Positions 36,114 through 44,007 of a stretch of 64,000 bases of DNA are shown piece by piece; the first letter of the stretch is position 1, and each line of letters opens with the position of its first letter. Below the pieces are notes generated by a model. It saw only the letters and a list, made by a program, of their open reading frames with translations. It had not been told where the DNA came from and ran no database searches. Position numbers and translations under genes: made by a program. Location of the stretch: the NCBI RefSeq assembly GCF_947489255.1, contig NZ_CANLCY010000005.1, positions 1 through 64,000 of the forward strand. The letters are read 5' to 3'. The DNA comes from an uncultured Microbacterium sp. (GTDB taxonomy: Bacteria; Actinomycetota; Actinomycetes; Actinomycetales; Microbacteriaceae).

Positions 36114-37091
36114 TCAGTAGGGGCGGCTGTCGAGAACCTTCTTGGCCTGCTCCTGGTCGAACGCCTGGTCCTCGACGATGTAGCTCTTGTCGACGGACTC
36201 CCCCGCGACGACCTTCTTCACGACCTCGGCGGTCTTCTCCCCCAGCAGCGGGTTGCACTCGACGATGTAGTTGAACTCGCCGTTGGAGAGGGCGGTCATG
36301 CCGTCCTTCACCGCGTCGATGGTGACGATCTTGATGTCGGTGCCGGGCTTCATGCCCGCGGCCTTGATGGCTTCGAGGGCACCGAGACCCATGTCGTCGT
36401 TGTGCGCGAAGAGCAGGTTGATCTGCGAGCCGTACTTCTGCAGGAAGCCTTCCATGACCGTCTTGCCGTCGGCGCGGGTGAAGTTGCCGGTCTGCGAGTC
36501 GAGGACCGTGATGTCGGTGCCCTTGATGGCCGAGTCGAAGCCGGTGGCCCGGTCGGTCGCCGCCGACGAACCGGTCGTCCCCTCGAGAACGACCATGTTG
36601 GTGGGGGTCGATCCGAAGTTGTCGGCGACCCACTTGCCGGCGGTCTCGCCCTCCTTCTCGAAGTCGAGGCCGATCCAGCTCGCGTACAGATCCTCGGATG
36701 CCGAGACGGTGCGGTCTTCGAGGATGACGGGGATGTTGGCATCCTTCGCCTCCTTCAGCACGTCGTCCCAGCCGTCGGTGACGATGGGGGCGAGCACGAT
36801 GGCGTCGACGCCCTGGTTGATGAAGCTGCGCACGGCGGCGATCTGCGCCTCCGGCTTGTTGTCGGCCGCGTTGAAGATCAGGTTGAAGCCGTTGGCCTCG
36901 CTGAACGCCTCCTTCATCGACTCCGTGTTGGCGCTGCGCCAGCCGCTCTCCGACCCGGTCTGCGCGAAGCCGACGGTGATGACGCCGTCGCCGCCGCCAC
37001 CCGCGCTGCCGCCGCCACCGGCGCAACCGGTCGCCGTGAACGCGATCGCTCCGACCAGCGCGATCCCCGTGATGATCTTCTTCGCCTTCAT
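36114..37091 (-). CDS. Furanose-binding lipoprotein, YtfQ type
   Basis: A 325-residue solute-binding protein of the ribose/galactofuranose group (Peripla_BP_4). The lipobox TATGC places the lipid anchor at C23, followed by a glycine-rich tether. The mature protein opens VITVGFAQTGSESGWRSANT, close to YtfQ proteins that bind galactofuranose, and continues with VDAIVLAPIVTDGWDDVL and LLFAHNDDMGLGALEAIKAAG. GAGGAGG lies 7 bases upstream of ATG 37091. It heads the operon down to 29766. With the GH43 enzyme next door, the likely ligand is arabinofuranose or a small arabinoside; galactofuranose is the alternative. Confidence 0.92.
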   Translation of the reverse strand: MKAKKIITGIALVGAIAFTATGCAGGGGSAGGGGDGVITVGFAQTGSESGWRSANTESMKEAFSEANGFNLIFNAADNKPEAQIAAVRSFINQGVDAIVLAPIVTDGWDDVLKEAKDANIPVILEDRTVSASEDLYASWIGLDFEKEGETAGKWVADNFGSTPTNMVVLEGTTGSSAATDRATGFDSAIKGTDITVLDSQTGNFTRADGKTVMEGFLQKYGSQINLLFAHNDDMGLGALEAIKAAGMKPGTDIKIVTIDAVKDGMTALSNGEFNYIVECNPLLGEKTAEVVKKVVAGESVDKSYIVEDQAFDQEQAKKVLDSRPY

Positions 37092-37164
37092 GATGAAACC
37101 TCCTCGTTTCGCCGGCTCCGATGCCGGTTCATGTGATGCAGCCCCTCGGGTGAGCCGTGTGGGA

Positions 37165-37195
37165 ATGTTAGCGCTCACACTGAGGGCGCTGTCAA
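37165..37195 (-). promoter_or_regulatory. LacI-repressed promoter of the furanose transporter operon
   Basis: On the minus strand TTGACA (37190-37195) and TAACAT (37165-37170) are 19 bases apart. The operator TGTGAGCGCTAACA (37166-37179) overlaps the -10 box, in the same arrangement as at 29690-29721. Repression by the LacI protein at 29766-30779 is the natural reading. Confidence 0.68.
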
Positions 37196-37326
37196 GTAGA
37201 ATCAGGCCCTCTGACATCACGGATCGGTAAATGTGAAGCCTCACAAATGCCAGGACGGGAGGTTCCTCTCGAAGAGGAGCGTTTCCCCGTGTTGCGCCGG
37301 ACGGCGCCGGTTCACCCGCGAACGCC

Positions 37327-37332
37327 TACCGT
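37327..37332 (+). promoter_or_regulatory. Putative leaderless promoter -10 box (TACCGT)
   Basis: TACCGT ends 7 bases before ATG 37340, with no Shine-Dalgarno sequence between. It matches the TANCGT boxes before the genes at 20831, 42744 and 47832. Confidence 0.42.
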
Positions 37333-37339
37333 CGTAGGT

Positions 37340-37900
37340 ATGACTTCGCTTCCGCACAGCACCCCGGAGAGCACGCCCGCCATCGGCACCTCGGTCTCGG
37401 CGGACGACTTCAAGCGCGCGTTCCGCGGCCACCCCGGCGGCATCGCGGTCATCACCGCCTACGGCGAGAACGGCCCCGTCGCCCTCACCGCGTCGAGCGT
37501 GTCGTCGGTCAGCGCCGACCCGCCGCTGCTGATCTTCTCGGTGTCGGCCCTGTCATCGGCGACGCCGACGATCATCGCCGCCGACACGATCGTGGTGCAC
37601 CTGCTCGACGCCGAAGACATCGGCCTCGCCCGCGCCGGAGCCACGAGCGGACTCGATCGCTTCGCCGACACCTCGACCTGGTCGCGCCTGGCGACGGGCG
37701 AGCCGGTGTACCACGGCGTGCGGGCGTGGCTGCGCTGCAAGATCGTCAGCCGCATGGATGCCGGCGGCTCCACCGTCATCGCCGCTCAGGCCCTGCAGGT
37801 CGATGTCGAACGCGACCTCGAGCCGGGCGAGCCGGGAGCCGCACTGGTGTACCACAACCGCGCGTGGCACCGTCTGGGCGAGCACTCGCGGCTCGACTGA
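37340..37900 (+). CDS. Flavin reductase family protein
   Basis: A 186-residue flavin-binding protein of the flavin reductase/HpaC-like family, which uses NAD(P)H to reduce FMN or FAD for a partner oxygenase, or binds FMN itself. FKRAFRGHPGGIAVITAYGE and VALTASSVSSVSADPPLLIFS are the typical N-terminal flavin-binding segments. The C-terminal part holds VYHGVRAWLRCKI and LVYHNRAWHRLGEH. ATG at 37340 gives the family length; an upstream start would add about 30 unrelated residues. No oxygenase lies nearby, so the partner is unknown. Confidence 0.87.
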   Translation: MTSLPHSTPESTPAIGTSVSADDFKRAFRGHPGGIAVITAYGENGPVALTASSVSSVSADPPLLIFSVSALSSATPTIIAADTIVVHLLDAEDIGLARAGATSGLDRFADTSTWSRLATGEPVYHGVRAWLRCKIVSRMDAGGSTVIAAQALQVDVERDLEPGEPGAALVYHNRAWHRLGEHSRLD

Positions 37901-38035
37901 CCCGCACCCCGCGGACGGGGCGTCCGATCGAACGCACCACGTCATACGCCGCGGCGGGTGTGCTCGGCGACATCGCGTGGTGCGGGCGCGACCTCGCGTC
38001 CGGCCGTGGGCCGGAGCACCGGTGACGCCTTGGCC

Positions 38036-38926
38036 TCAGTGCGCGGCCGGCTCACCGCGGCGTGCGACGCGCTGGACGCCCGTGACGATCCCGACGATGA
38101 TCAGGCCGAGCACCAGCCCGAAGATCGCTGACATCGCCGTCTCCACGATCCACACGATCACCGGCCCCGCCGCCTCGATCGCGTGCGTGACGAGGTGGAC
38201 GAGCTCGTACGGGCCGGCCCAGAACGTCTCCTCAAGGTTCTGCAGCACGAGGTGACCGCCGACCCAGAGCATCGCGACGGTGCCGATGACGCTGATGACG
38301 CGGAAGACGGCGGGCATGGATGCCACGACCCGCACCCCGAAGCGCCGAACCGCACGCGAGGGGCTCTTCATCAGCCGCAGCCCGATGTCGTCCACCTTCA
38401 CCAGGAGCGCGACGGCGCCGTAGACGACGAGCGTCATGGCCAGACCTATCACGAGAAGAGCGGCCAGTGTCATCCAGATGCTCAAGCCCGGGTCGAGGCT
38501 GGAGAGGGCGATGAGCATGATCTCGGTGCTGAGGATGAGGTCGGTGCGCACCGCGCCGAGGACGAGCTTCTTCTCGTCGCGGGGTTCGTCGGATTCGTGC
38601 TCGCCGTGGCCCGCCCCGAACCACTCGAGCACCTTCTCGGCACCCTCGAAGCAGAGGAAGCAGCCGCCGATGATGAGCAGGTAGGGCAGCACCCACGGCG
38701 CGAAGGCGGTCAACAGCAGCGCGATCGGGATGATGATCACGTACTTGTTGATGATGCTGCCGAGCGCGATCTTCCACACCACGGGCAGCTCCCGGGCGGG
38801 AGTGAGCCCCTGGACGTACTGCGGCGTCACCGCCGCGTCGTCGATCACGACTCCGGCCGTTTTCGCGCTCGCGCGCATCGCCGCGCTGAGGATGTCATCG
38901 ACGACGGCGAGCAGACCGACCGACAT
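38036..38926 (-). CDS. DUF808 family membrane protein (YedI-like)
   Basis: A 296-residue inner-membrane protein of unknown function from the DUF808/YedI family. It begins MSVGLLAVVDDILSAAMRAS and continues with DDAAVTPQYVQGLTPARELP, the conserved family block. About five hydrophobic segments follow (for example IINKYVIIIPIALLLTAFAP and AAGPVIVWIVETAMSAIFG). GGGAG lies 8 bases before ATG 38926. It stands alone between convergent and divergent neighbours. The 135 bases to its right end (37901-38035) show nothing notable. Confidence 0.88.
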   Translation of the reverse strand: MSVGLLAVVDDILSAAMRASAKTAGVVIDDAAVTPQYVQGLTPARELPVVWKIALGSIINKYVIIIPIALLLTAFAPWVLPYLLIIGGCFLCFEGAEKVLEWFGAGHGEHESDEPRDEKKLVLGAVRTDLILSTEIMLIALSSLDPGLSIWMTLAALLVIGLAMTLVVYGAVALLVKVDDIGLRLMKSPSRAVRRFGVRVVASMPAVFRVISVIGTVAMLWVGGHLVLQNLEETFWAGPYELVHLVTHAIEAAGPVIVWIVETAMSAIFGLVLGLIIVGIVTGVQRVARRGEPAAH

Positions 38927-39079
38927 GTGCGTATCTCCCGGGGGTGAGGGATGCGACGCGTGCACGCCGCGGGACGACACTAGCGGGTGCCCACGATGAC
39001 GGGCGGCGGGCACCTGCCCCTGTCGACACGCGTCGGCTCTCATTAGGGTGATGCTCACGGGATCGGCAGGGGGAAGCGC

Positions 39080-39670
39080 ATGTCATTCATCACTCGAGGC
39101 TTCGGCGGCCGCCGTCGGGAGCGCGATCCCCGCCTCCCTCCGGGCCAGACGCTCGTGGGCGACTGGCCCGTGCTGTCGGCCGGGCCGACTCCCCGTATCG
39201 CCGACGACGAGTGGGAGTTCGCCGTCGGCACCGAGAACGGCGCGCACCGCTGGACCCGTGGCGAGCTGCAGGCCCTCGGCATGGAGGACATCACCGTCGA
39301 CATCCACTGCGTCACGCACTGGACCAAGCTCGACATGCCGTGGCGCGGCGTCTCGCTCGACCGGATCTTCGCCGAGGTCGACACCGCCCACCGCTACGTG
39401 ATGGTGCACTCGTTCGGCGGGTACACGACCAATGTCGCCCTCGACGACCTCCTCGGCGGCAGGAGCTGGATCGCGTTCGAGGCCGATGGAGCGCCCCTCA
39501 CGCCCGAACACGGCGGCCCCGCCCGCCTGCTCGTTCCGCACCTGTACTTCTGGAAGAGCGCGAAGTGGGTGCAGGGCCTCATCACGATGCCGACCGACAA
39601 GCCCGGGTTCTGGGAGCAGAACGGCTACCACCTGCACGGCGACCCGTGGCGTGAGGAACGCTACGGGTGA
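39080..39670 (+). CDS. Sulfite-oxidase-like molybdopterin oxidoreductase
   Basis: A 196-residue cytoplasmic protein with the molybdopterin-binding fold of sulfite oxidase. C77 in DIHCVTHW is the expected molybdenum ligand, followed by LDMPWRGVSLD and YGG-like FGGYTTNVALDDLL. It lacks the dimerisation domain and any twin-arginine signal, as in the short YuiH-like group. It overlaps the ferredoxin-reductase-like gene by GTGA, and together with the following zinc-ribbon protein the three form a small operon. Probably an electron-transfer chain reduces or oxidises a small molecule; the substrate is unknown. Confidence 0.9.
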   Translation: MSFITRGFGGRRRERDPRLPPGQTLVGDWPVLSAGPTPRIADDEWEFAVGTENGAHRWTRGELQALGMEDITVDIHCVTHWTKLDMPWRGVSLDRIFAEVDTAHRYVMVHSFGGYTTNVALDDLLGGRSWIAFEADGAPLTPEHGGPARLLVPHLYFWKSAKWVQGLITMPTDKPGFWEQNGYHLHGDPWREERYG

Positions 39671-40398
39671 GCCGGCGCACGGCATCCTGGCACGTCGCGA
39701 CCGTCGCCGACACGCGGCCCGAAACCTCGACGGCTCGCCGGATCGAGCTCGAGGTCCCGACCTGGCCGGGCAACGACGCGGGCTCGCACCTCGACGTGCG
39801 CCTGACCGCGCCCGACGGGTATCAGGCGAGCAGGTCGTACTCGATCGCGTCGTCGGGAGAGGGCCCGCGGATCACGCTCGCCGTCGACGAAGTGCCCGAC
39901 GGCGAGGTCTCGCCCTTCCTCGTGCACGACCTCCGCGTCGGCGATCAGATCGAGGTGCACGGCCCGCTCGGGGCGTTCTTCGTGTGGATGCCGTCGGGCG
40001 ACCCCTCGCCGGTGCAGCTCATCGCGGGAGGGTCGGGGGTGGTGCCGTTGTTCGCGATGGCATCCGCTCACGCGGCGAGCGGCGATGAGGCGGACTTCCG
40101 GTTGCTGTACTCGGTCCGCTCCCCCGACGACGTGTTCTTCTCGGACGAGCTCGACGCCCTCGCGGGCGAGCGGCTCACCCTCGACATGGTCTACACGCGC
40201 CAGGCGCCGCCCGGGGCGCAGGTGCCGCCGGGCCGACTCACCCCGGAACGCCTCGCTGCCGCGGTGGCGCCGCCGCAGAACAATCCCCGCGTCTACGTGT
40301 GCGGACCCACCCCGTTCGTCGAGGCCGTCGCGGGCTGGCTCATCGACGCAGGCCACGACCCCGCCCGCATCCGCACGGAGAGGTTCGGAGGTTCGTGA
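39667..40398 (+). CDS. Ferredoxin reductase-like FAD/NAD-binding protein
   Basis: A 243-residue flavoprotein oxidoreductase. The FAD domain contains the ASRSYSIASS motif (R-x-Y-S), and the NAD(P) domain contains LIAGGSGVVPLFAM and VYVCGPTPFVEAV. No iron-sulfur domain is fused, so electrons probably pass directly to the neighbouring molybdoenzyme. GTG at 39667 overlaps the upstream stop; the stop overlaps the next ATG (TGATG). Confidence 0.92.
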   Translation: MSRRTASWHVATVADTRPETSTARRIELEVPTWPGNDAGSHLDVRLTAPDGYQASRSYSIASSGEGPRITLAVDEVPDGEVSPFLVHDLRVGDQIEVHGPLGAFFVWMPSGDPSPVQLIAGGSGVVPLFAMASAHAASGDEADFRLLYSVRSPDDVFFSDELDALAGERLTLDMVYTRQAPPGAQVPPGRLTPERLAAAVAPPQNNPRVYVCGPTPFVEAVAGWLIDAGHDPARIRTERFGGS

Positions 40399-40658
40399 TG
40401 GCCCTTCTCGACGGCAACGCCCTGGCCGGGCGCCTCGACGACCTTCTGGGGTGGGATGCCACCGGCTCCGAGGTGCGCTGCACGCACTGCGGACTCCGCG
40501 GTCTGCTCGCCACGGCCGCCGTCTACGCCTCCGCGATGGGCGCCGTCGTGCGGTGCCGATCCTGCGACGCGGTGCTTCTCACGGTCGTCGATGCCCCGGA
40601 CGGTCGTTCCTGGCTCGGGATGCCGGGACTCAGCGCCATGGAGCTGCGGCGCGGGTAG
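40398..40658 (+). CDS. DUF6510-like zinc-ribbon protein
   Basis: An 86-residue protein with two CxxC pairs (C28/C31 and C53/C56) that would bind one zinc ion as a ribbon. It resembles the DUF6510 family, small proteins that accompany ferredoxin reductases and molybdoenzymes in Actinobacteria. Its ATG overlaps the reductase stop (TGATG), so it is translationally coupled. It may be a redox or assembly partner; function is not established. Confidence 0.82.
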   Translation: MALLDGNALAGRLDDLLGWDATGSEVRCTHCGLRGLLATAAVYASAMGAVVRCRSCDAVLLTVVDAPDGRSWLGMPGLSAMELRRG

Positions 40659-40698
40659 GACCCGGCGGTCGGCGCGGCCGACGGCATCCGGGAACGAG

Positions 40699-40725
40699 AA
40701 AAGCCCCGGCGAACCGGGGCTTTTT
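40699..40725. terminator. Rho-independent terminator
   Basis: An 11-base stem (AAAAGCCCCGG with its complement) has a CGAA tetraloop and T-tracts on both strands. It ends the molybdoenzyme operon and also the tRNA-Ser transcript coming from the right. Confidence 0.93.
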
Positions 40726-40728
40726 CTG

Positions 40729-40817
40729 CGGAGACGGAGGGATTTGAACCCTCGGTCCCCTTACGGGGACTCCACCTTAGCAGGGTGGTGCACTAGGCCT
40801 GACTATGCGACGTCTCC
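40729..40817 (-). tRNA. tRNA-Ser (anticodon GCT)
   Basis: The minus strand folds as an 89-base class II tRNA. The acceptor GGAGACG pairs with CGTCTCC, and the anticodon stem CCACC/GGTGG encloses CTGCTAA (anticodon GCT). There is a long variable arm and a T-arm with GGTTCAAATCC. The discriminator base is G and CCA is not encoded. Confidence 0.97.
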
Positions 40818-40918
40818 AGGTGATCGAGCCTTGCGGCGCGAGCACACCGGTCAATACTAACCGGATGCCGCCCGGCATCCGAAACCGAAGTCCGGATGCC
40901 GGGCGGCGGGGCCGGGCG

Positions 40919-42208
40919 TCACTGACGCACGTTGCCGTTCGAGCAGGTCGCCTGTGCGGCGGTCTGGCCCGCGATGCCCTCGGGGAGCACGACCGTGCCG
41001 GAGGTCGATCCGGGGGTCGGGGTCGGGTCGGCGCTCGCGGTCGGGGCGTCGGACGGCGCCTGAGTCGCGGCGTCGGTCGGCGCCTGCGTGGCGTTCTCCT
41101 CCGCGATCACGCCGTTGCCGTCGCTGAGGTTGCCCGACAGCTGCAGGGGCTGGTTCGCGGCCAGGGCCGCCCACAGGGTGTCGGCGTCTTCGCTGTCGGG
41201 GACCACGCGGTTCGCGTCGTACGGGTCGGTGTAGGTCGGGTACTGGATGAAGACGATCTCGCTGAAGGGGACGTCCTTGACCGCGGAGGCGATCTGCACG
41301 AGCGTCAGCGGGTTGGTCAGAGACGTCGACGGATCGACGTTGCGCAGCGCGGTCGAGGCCAGCTTGTACAGCGTCGCCGGGTTCGAGAGCACTTCCTGGC
41401 TCTTGAGCTTGTTCGCCAGGCGCGACATGTACTGCTGCTGGTTCGAGATGCGGCCGAGGTCGCCGCCGTCGCCGACGCCGTGACGGGTGCGCAGGAACTG
41501 CAGGGCGTCGAGACCGACCACGGTGCGCATTCCGGCGGGCCAGTCGATGCCCGAGTAGGGGTCCTTGATGCCGTTGGCGATGCAGACGTCGACGCCGCCG
41601 ATGGCATCCGTGATGTTGATGACGCCGCCGAAGCTGACCTTCGCCGCGAAGGGGATCTCGAGACCGCTGAGCTCGGAGATCGTCTGCACGACGCACGAGA
41701 GTCCGCCGTAGGAGTAAGCGCTGTTGATCTGCTGCTTGCTCATCGCCGAGTGCTCGACGCCGTCCTTGTCGGTGCAGGAGGGGATCGGCACCATGAGGTC
41801 GCGCGGGAACGAGATGACGGTCACGCGGCGCGGCGCATCGGAGATGTGCACGAGCATGTTGACGTCGTTGAGGCTGCCCTCCGAGTCGGCTCCGGTGCAC
41901 CGGTCGCCGAAGAGCTGCGCGAAGTCGGGCTCGCACTCGTCGGTGCCGATGAGCAGCATGTTCACGCCGCCCTTGAGCTCTCCGAGGTCGGGCGGAACAG
42001 CCGGCTGGTTCTTCAGTTCGACGGCGTCGGCGGTGAAGCTGCGGGTCAGGTCGACCGCCGCGTACGCCAGCACCGTTCCACCCGAGACGAGGAGCACGGC
42101 GAGCACGATGGCGAGACCGCGGAACAGCTGGCCGAGCGGCCCGGGCGAGGTGAGCCGCCCGTGGCGGGCGACGGTCCTCTGACCGCGCGGGGTGTTCGTC
42201 TTGCTCAC
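40919..42208 (-). CDS. LCP (LytR-CpsA-Psr) family cell-wall ligase
   Basis: A 429-residue membrane protein that probably attaches secondary wall polymers to peptidoglycan outside the membrane. A single N-terminal span lies at about 30-52. The LCP domain has VNMLLIGTDE, TVISFPRDLMVPIP, INSAYSYGG, GGVDVCI and LQFLRTRHGVGDGGDLGRI, with the arginines that bind the lipid pyrophosphate. A Thr-Ala-Pro-rich tail ends with a Cys. GTG at 42208 follows AAAGGA by 5 bases. It may use glycans made by the cluster at 357-7786, which is inference. Confidence 0.92.
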   Translation of the reverse strand: MSKTNTPRGQRTVARHGRLTSPGPLGQLFRGLAIVLAVLLVSGGTVLAYAAVDLTRSFTADAVELKNQPAVPPDLGELKGGVNMLLIGTDECEPDFAQLFGDRCTGADSEGSLNDVNMLVHISDAPRRVTVISFPRDLMVPIPSCTDKDGVEHSAMSKQQINSAYSYGGLSCVVQTISELSGLEIPFAAKVSFGGVINITDAIGGVDVCIANGIKDPYSGIDWPAGMRTVVGLDALQFLRTRHGVGDGGDLGRISNQQQYMSRLANKLKSQEVLSNPATLYKLASTALRNVDPSTSLTNPLTLVQIASAVKDVPFSEIVFIQYPTYTDPYDANRVVPDSEDADTLWAALAANQPLQLSGNLSDGNGVIAEENATQAPTDAATQAPSDAPTASADPTPTPGSTSGTVVLPEGIAGQTAAQATCSNGNVRQ

Positions 42209-42338
42209 TCGGGTCCTTTCACGACGGATGCCACCGGCCCGGCAGCACGTCGACCCCGGCGCGGCAGCCGGAAGTCGTGGCAATACTAGGGATCCGCGGC
42301 TGTGAATGCCGTGAAGACCTGGCGTTTCACCCGTTCAG

Positions 42339-42439
42339 CGTGGGCCCGACGTCATTCGACTCCCGCTCAGCCGGTCATGACGAAGAACGGCGGACCCCTG
42401 CGGGGCCCGCCGTTCTTCGTTGCGGAGGGTGTGGGATTC
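42339..42439. repeat. Direct repeat copy 1, carries tRNA-Ser 3' end
   Basis: A 101-base block is 99/101 identical to 42491-42591. It contains a full terminator hairpin (42383-42417) and the last 19 or so bases of tRNA-Ser, but no other part of that tRNA. The two copies are 152 bases apart. It could reflect tandem duplication or a small element that once integrated at the tRNA. Confidence 0.9.
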
Positions 42440-42490
42440 TCCCCACCGCCCCTCCACGCGCTGCTCCGCGACGCGCGGAGCCTCCGGCGG

Positions 42491-42591
42491 CGTGGGCCCA
42501 ACGTCGTTCGACTCCCGCTCAGCCGGTCATGACGAAGAACGGCGGACCCCTGCGGGGCCCGCCGTTCTTCGTTGCGGAGGGTGTGGGATTC
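42491..42591. repeat. Direct repeat copy 2, overlaps tRNA-Ser 3' end
   Basis: The second copy of the 101-base repeat. It includes the terminator at 42535-42569 and runs into the 3' end of the tRNA gene at 42575. It differs from copy 1 at two positions near its left end. Confidence 0.9.
42535..42569 (-). terminator. Terminator of tRNA-Ser(TGA)
   Basis: An 11-base stem (AAGAACGGCGG with its complement) is extended by CCCC/GGGG after a one-base mismatch. It lies 5 bases beyond the tRNA end on the minus strand and is duplicated at 42383-42417. Confidence 0.82.
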
Positions 42592-42659
42592 GAACCCACG
42601 GGACATTGCTGCCCACTGGTTTTCAAGACCAGGTCCATCGGCCGCTCGGACAACCCTCC
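42575..42659 (-). tRNA. tRNA-Ser (anticodon TGA)
   Basis: The minus strand folds as an 85-base class II tRNA. Acceptor GGAGGGT pairs with ACCCTCC, and anticodon stem CTGGT/ACCAG encloses CTTGAAA (anticodon TGA). A long variable arm and the T-arm GTGGGTTCGAATCCCAC are intact. CCA is not encoded. The 3' end is repeated at 42420-42439. Confidence 0.97.
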
Positions 42660-42730
42660 TGGACGACCCGAGTCTACCGACGAGTCCGCGAGGGCGCGTC
42701 CAGCCCCGGGCGGAGGGGAAACGGGCTGAC

Positions 42731-42736
42731 TATCGT
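42731..42736 (+). promoter_or_regulatory. Putative leaderless promoter -10 box (TATCGT)
   Basis: TATCGT ends 7 bases before ATG 42744, with no ribosome-binding site between. The downstream TCGGCGAG resembles the other TANCGTCG starts in the window. Confidence 0.42.
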
Positions 42737-42743
42737 CGGCGAG

Positions 42744-43994
42744 ATGGCCCCCTCGACGCGCAGCACCCTGGCATCCTTCTTCCTCCGCCTCGGGCGGCAG
42801 GTGTGGGTGCGGGCGGCCCTGTTCACGCTGATCGCGATCGCCGTGGCCCTGGCCGCCCGGTTCGTCGGCCCGCTTCTGCCCTTCTCGTTCAGCTTCGACC
42901 TCGCCGACGGCGCGGTGGACTCGCTGCTGCAGATCATCGCCACGGCGATGCTGACGGCCAGCACCTTCTCGGTGACCGCGATGGTCACCGCGTTCTCGTC
43001 GGCGACCACCACCGCCACCCCGCGCTCGACGCAGCTGCTGATCGCCGACCCCACGTCGCAGAACGCCGTCTCGACGTTCGTCGGCGCCTTCGCCTTCTCG
43101 CTCGTCGGGATCGTCGCCCTCTCCACGGGGTACTACGGCCGCCAGGGGCGGACCATCCTGTTCGTCGCGACGCTCGTCGTCATCGTCATCGTCGTCTTCA
43201 CGCTGCTGCGCTGGATCTCGCACCTCGCCACCTTCGGGCGCATGGCCGACGTGATCGACCGCGTGGAGAAGGCGGCCACCACCTCCCTCAAACTGCACGC
43301 GGAAGCACCGACCCTCGGCGCCCGACGCGGCATCACCGTCCCCCCGGATGCTGTGGCCGTCCACGCCGACGAGGTCGGATACGTCACACATGTCGACGTG
43401 GCCGGGCTCGACCGGATCGCGACCCAGCACGAGGTCGAGATCCACGTGCGCGCGACCGCCGGTCGCATCGCCGATGCGCGGATGCCGCTGGCCGCGGTCG
43501 TGGGAGACGCGGACGACGACGTGCGCGCCGGCATCCGCCGGGCGTTCCGCATCGAGCACCACCGCACGTTCGAGCAGGATCCGCGGTTCGGCGTCATCGC
43601 CCTCACCGAGATCGGCAGTCGCGCCCTGTCGGCGGCCACGAACGACCCCGGGACCGCGATCGAGGTGATCGCCGCCCTGCAGCGGGTCTTCACGAGAGGC
43701 CTGTCGACGCGACCCGACGACGAGGTCGTGCACGAGCACGTCTTCGTCACCCCGACGCGACTGAGCGATCTCATCGACGACGCCTTCCGCCCGCTCGCGC
43801 GCGACGGCGCAGCCGACGTGGAGGTGCAGGTGCGCCTGCAGAAGTGTCTCGCCTCGCTTGCGGCATCCGCTCCCGCTCACGCGCACGAGTTCCGGGATGC
43901 CGCTCGGGCGGCCTCTCAGCGGGGTTGCCGGGCGTTGGATCGGGCGGACGCCCGATCGCTGCGCGCGGCGGCGCGGGAGGCGTGGGGTTCCTGA
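42744..43994 (+). CDS. DUF2254-like membrane protein
   Basis: A 416-residue predicted membrane protein of the DUF2254 family, function unknown. Four hydrophobic segments lie in the first 160 residues (for example AALFTLIAIAVALAARFVG and TILFVATLVVIVIVVFTLL), with the conserved TASTFSVTAMVTAFSSA between the second and third. A soluble C-terminal domain of about 250 residues follows (TLGARRGITVPPDAVAVHA; NDPGTAIEVI). The family is sometimes proposed to be a channel or stress protein. ATG at 42744 fits a leaderless transcript. Confidence 0.85.
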   Translation: MAPSTRSTLASFFLRLGRQVWVRAALFTLIAIAVALAARFVGPLLPFSFSFDLADGAVDSLLQIIATAMLTASTFSVTAMVTAFSSATTTATPRSTQLLIADPTSQNAVSTFVGAFAFSLVGIVALSTGYYGRQGRTILFVATLVVIVIVVFTLLRWISHLATFGRMADVIDRVEKAATTSLKLHAEAPTLGARRGITVPPDAVAVHADEVGYVTHVDVAGLDRIATQHEVEIHVRATAGRIADARMPLAAVVGDADDDVRAGIRRAFRIEHHRTFEQDPRFGVIALTEIGSRALSAATNDPGTAIEVIAALQRVFTRGLSTRPDDEVVHEHVFVTPTRLSDLIDDAFRPLARDGAADVEVQVRLQKCLASLAASAPAHAHEFRDAARAASQRGCRALDRADARSLRAAAREAWGS

Positions 43995-44007
43995 CGGAAC
44001 CGGCGGG

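Noticed and set aside
42339..42591. Attachment site of an integrated element
   Set aside because: The two copies are only 152 bases apart and no integrase or cargo is present; a scar is possible but not an intact element.
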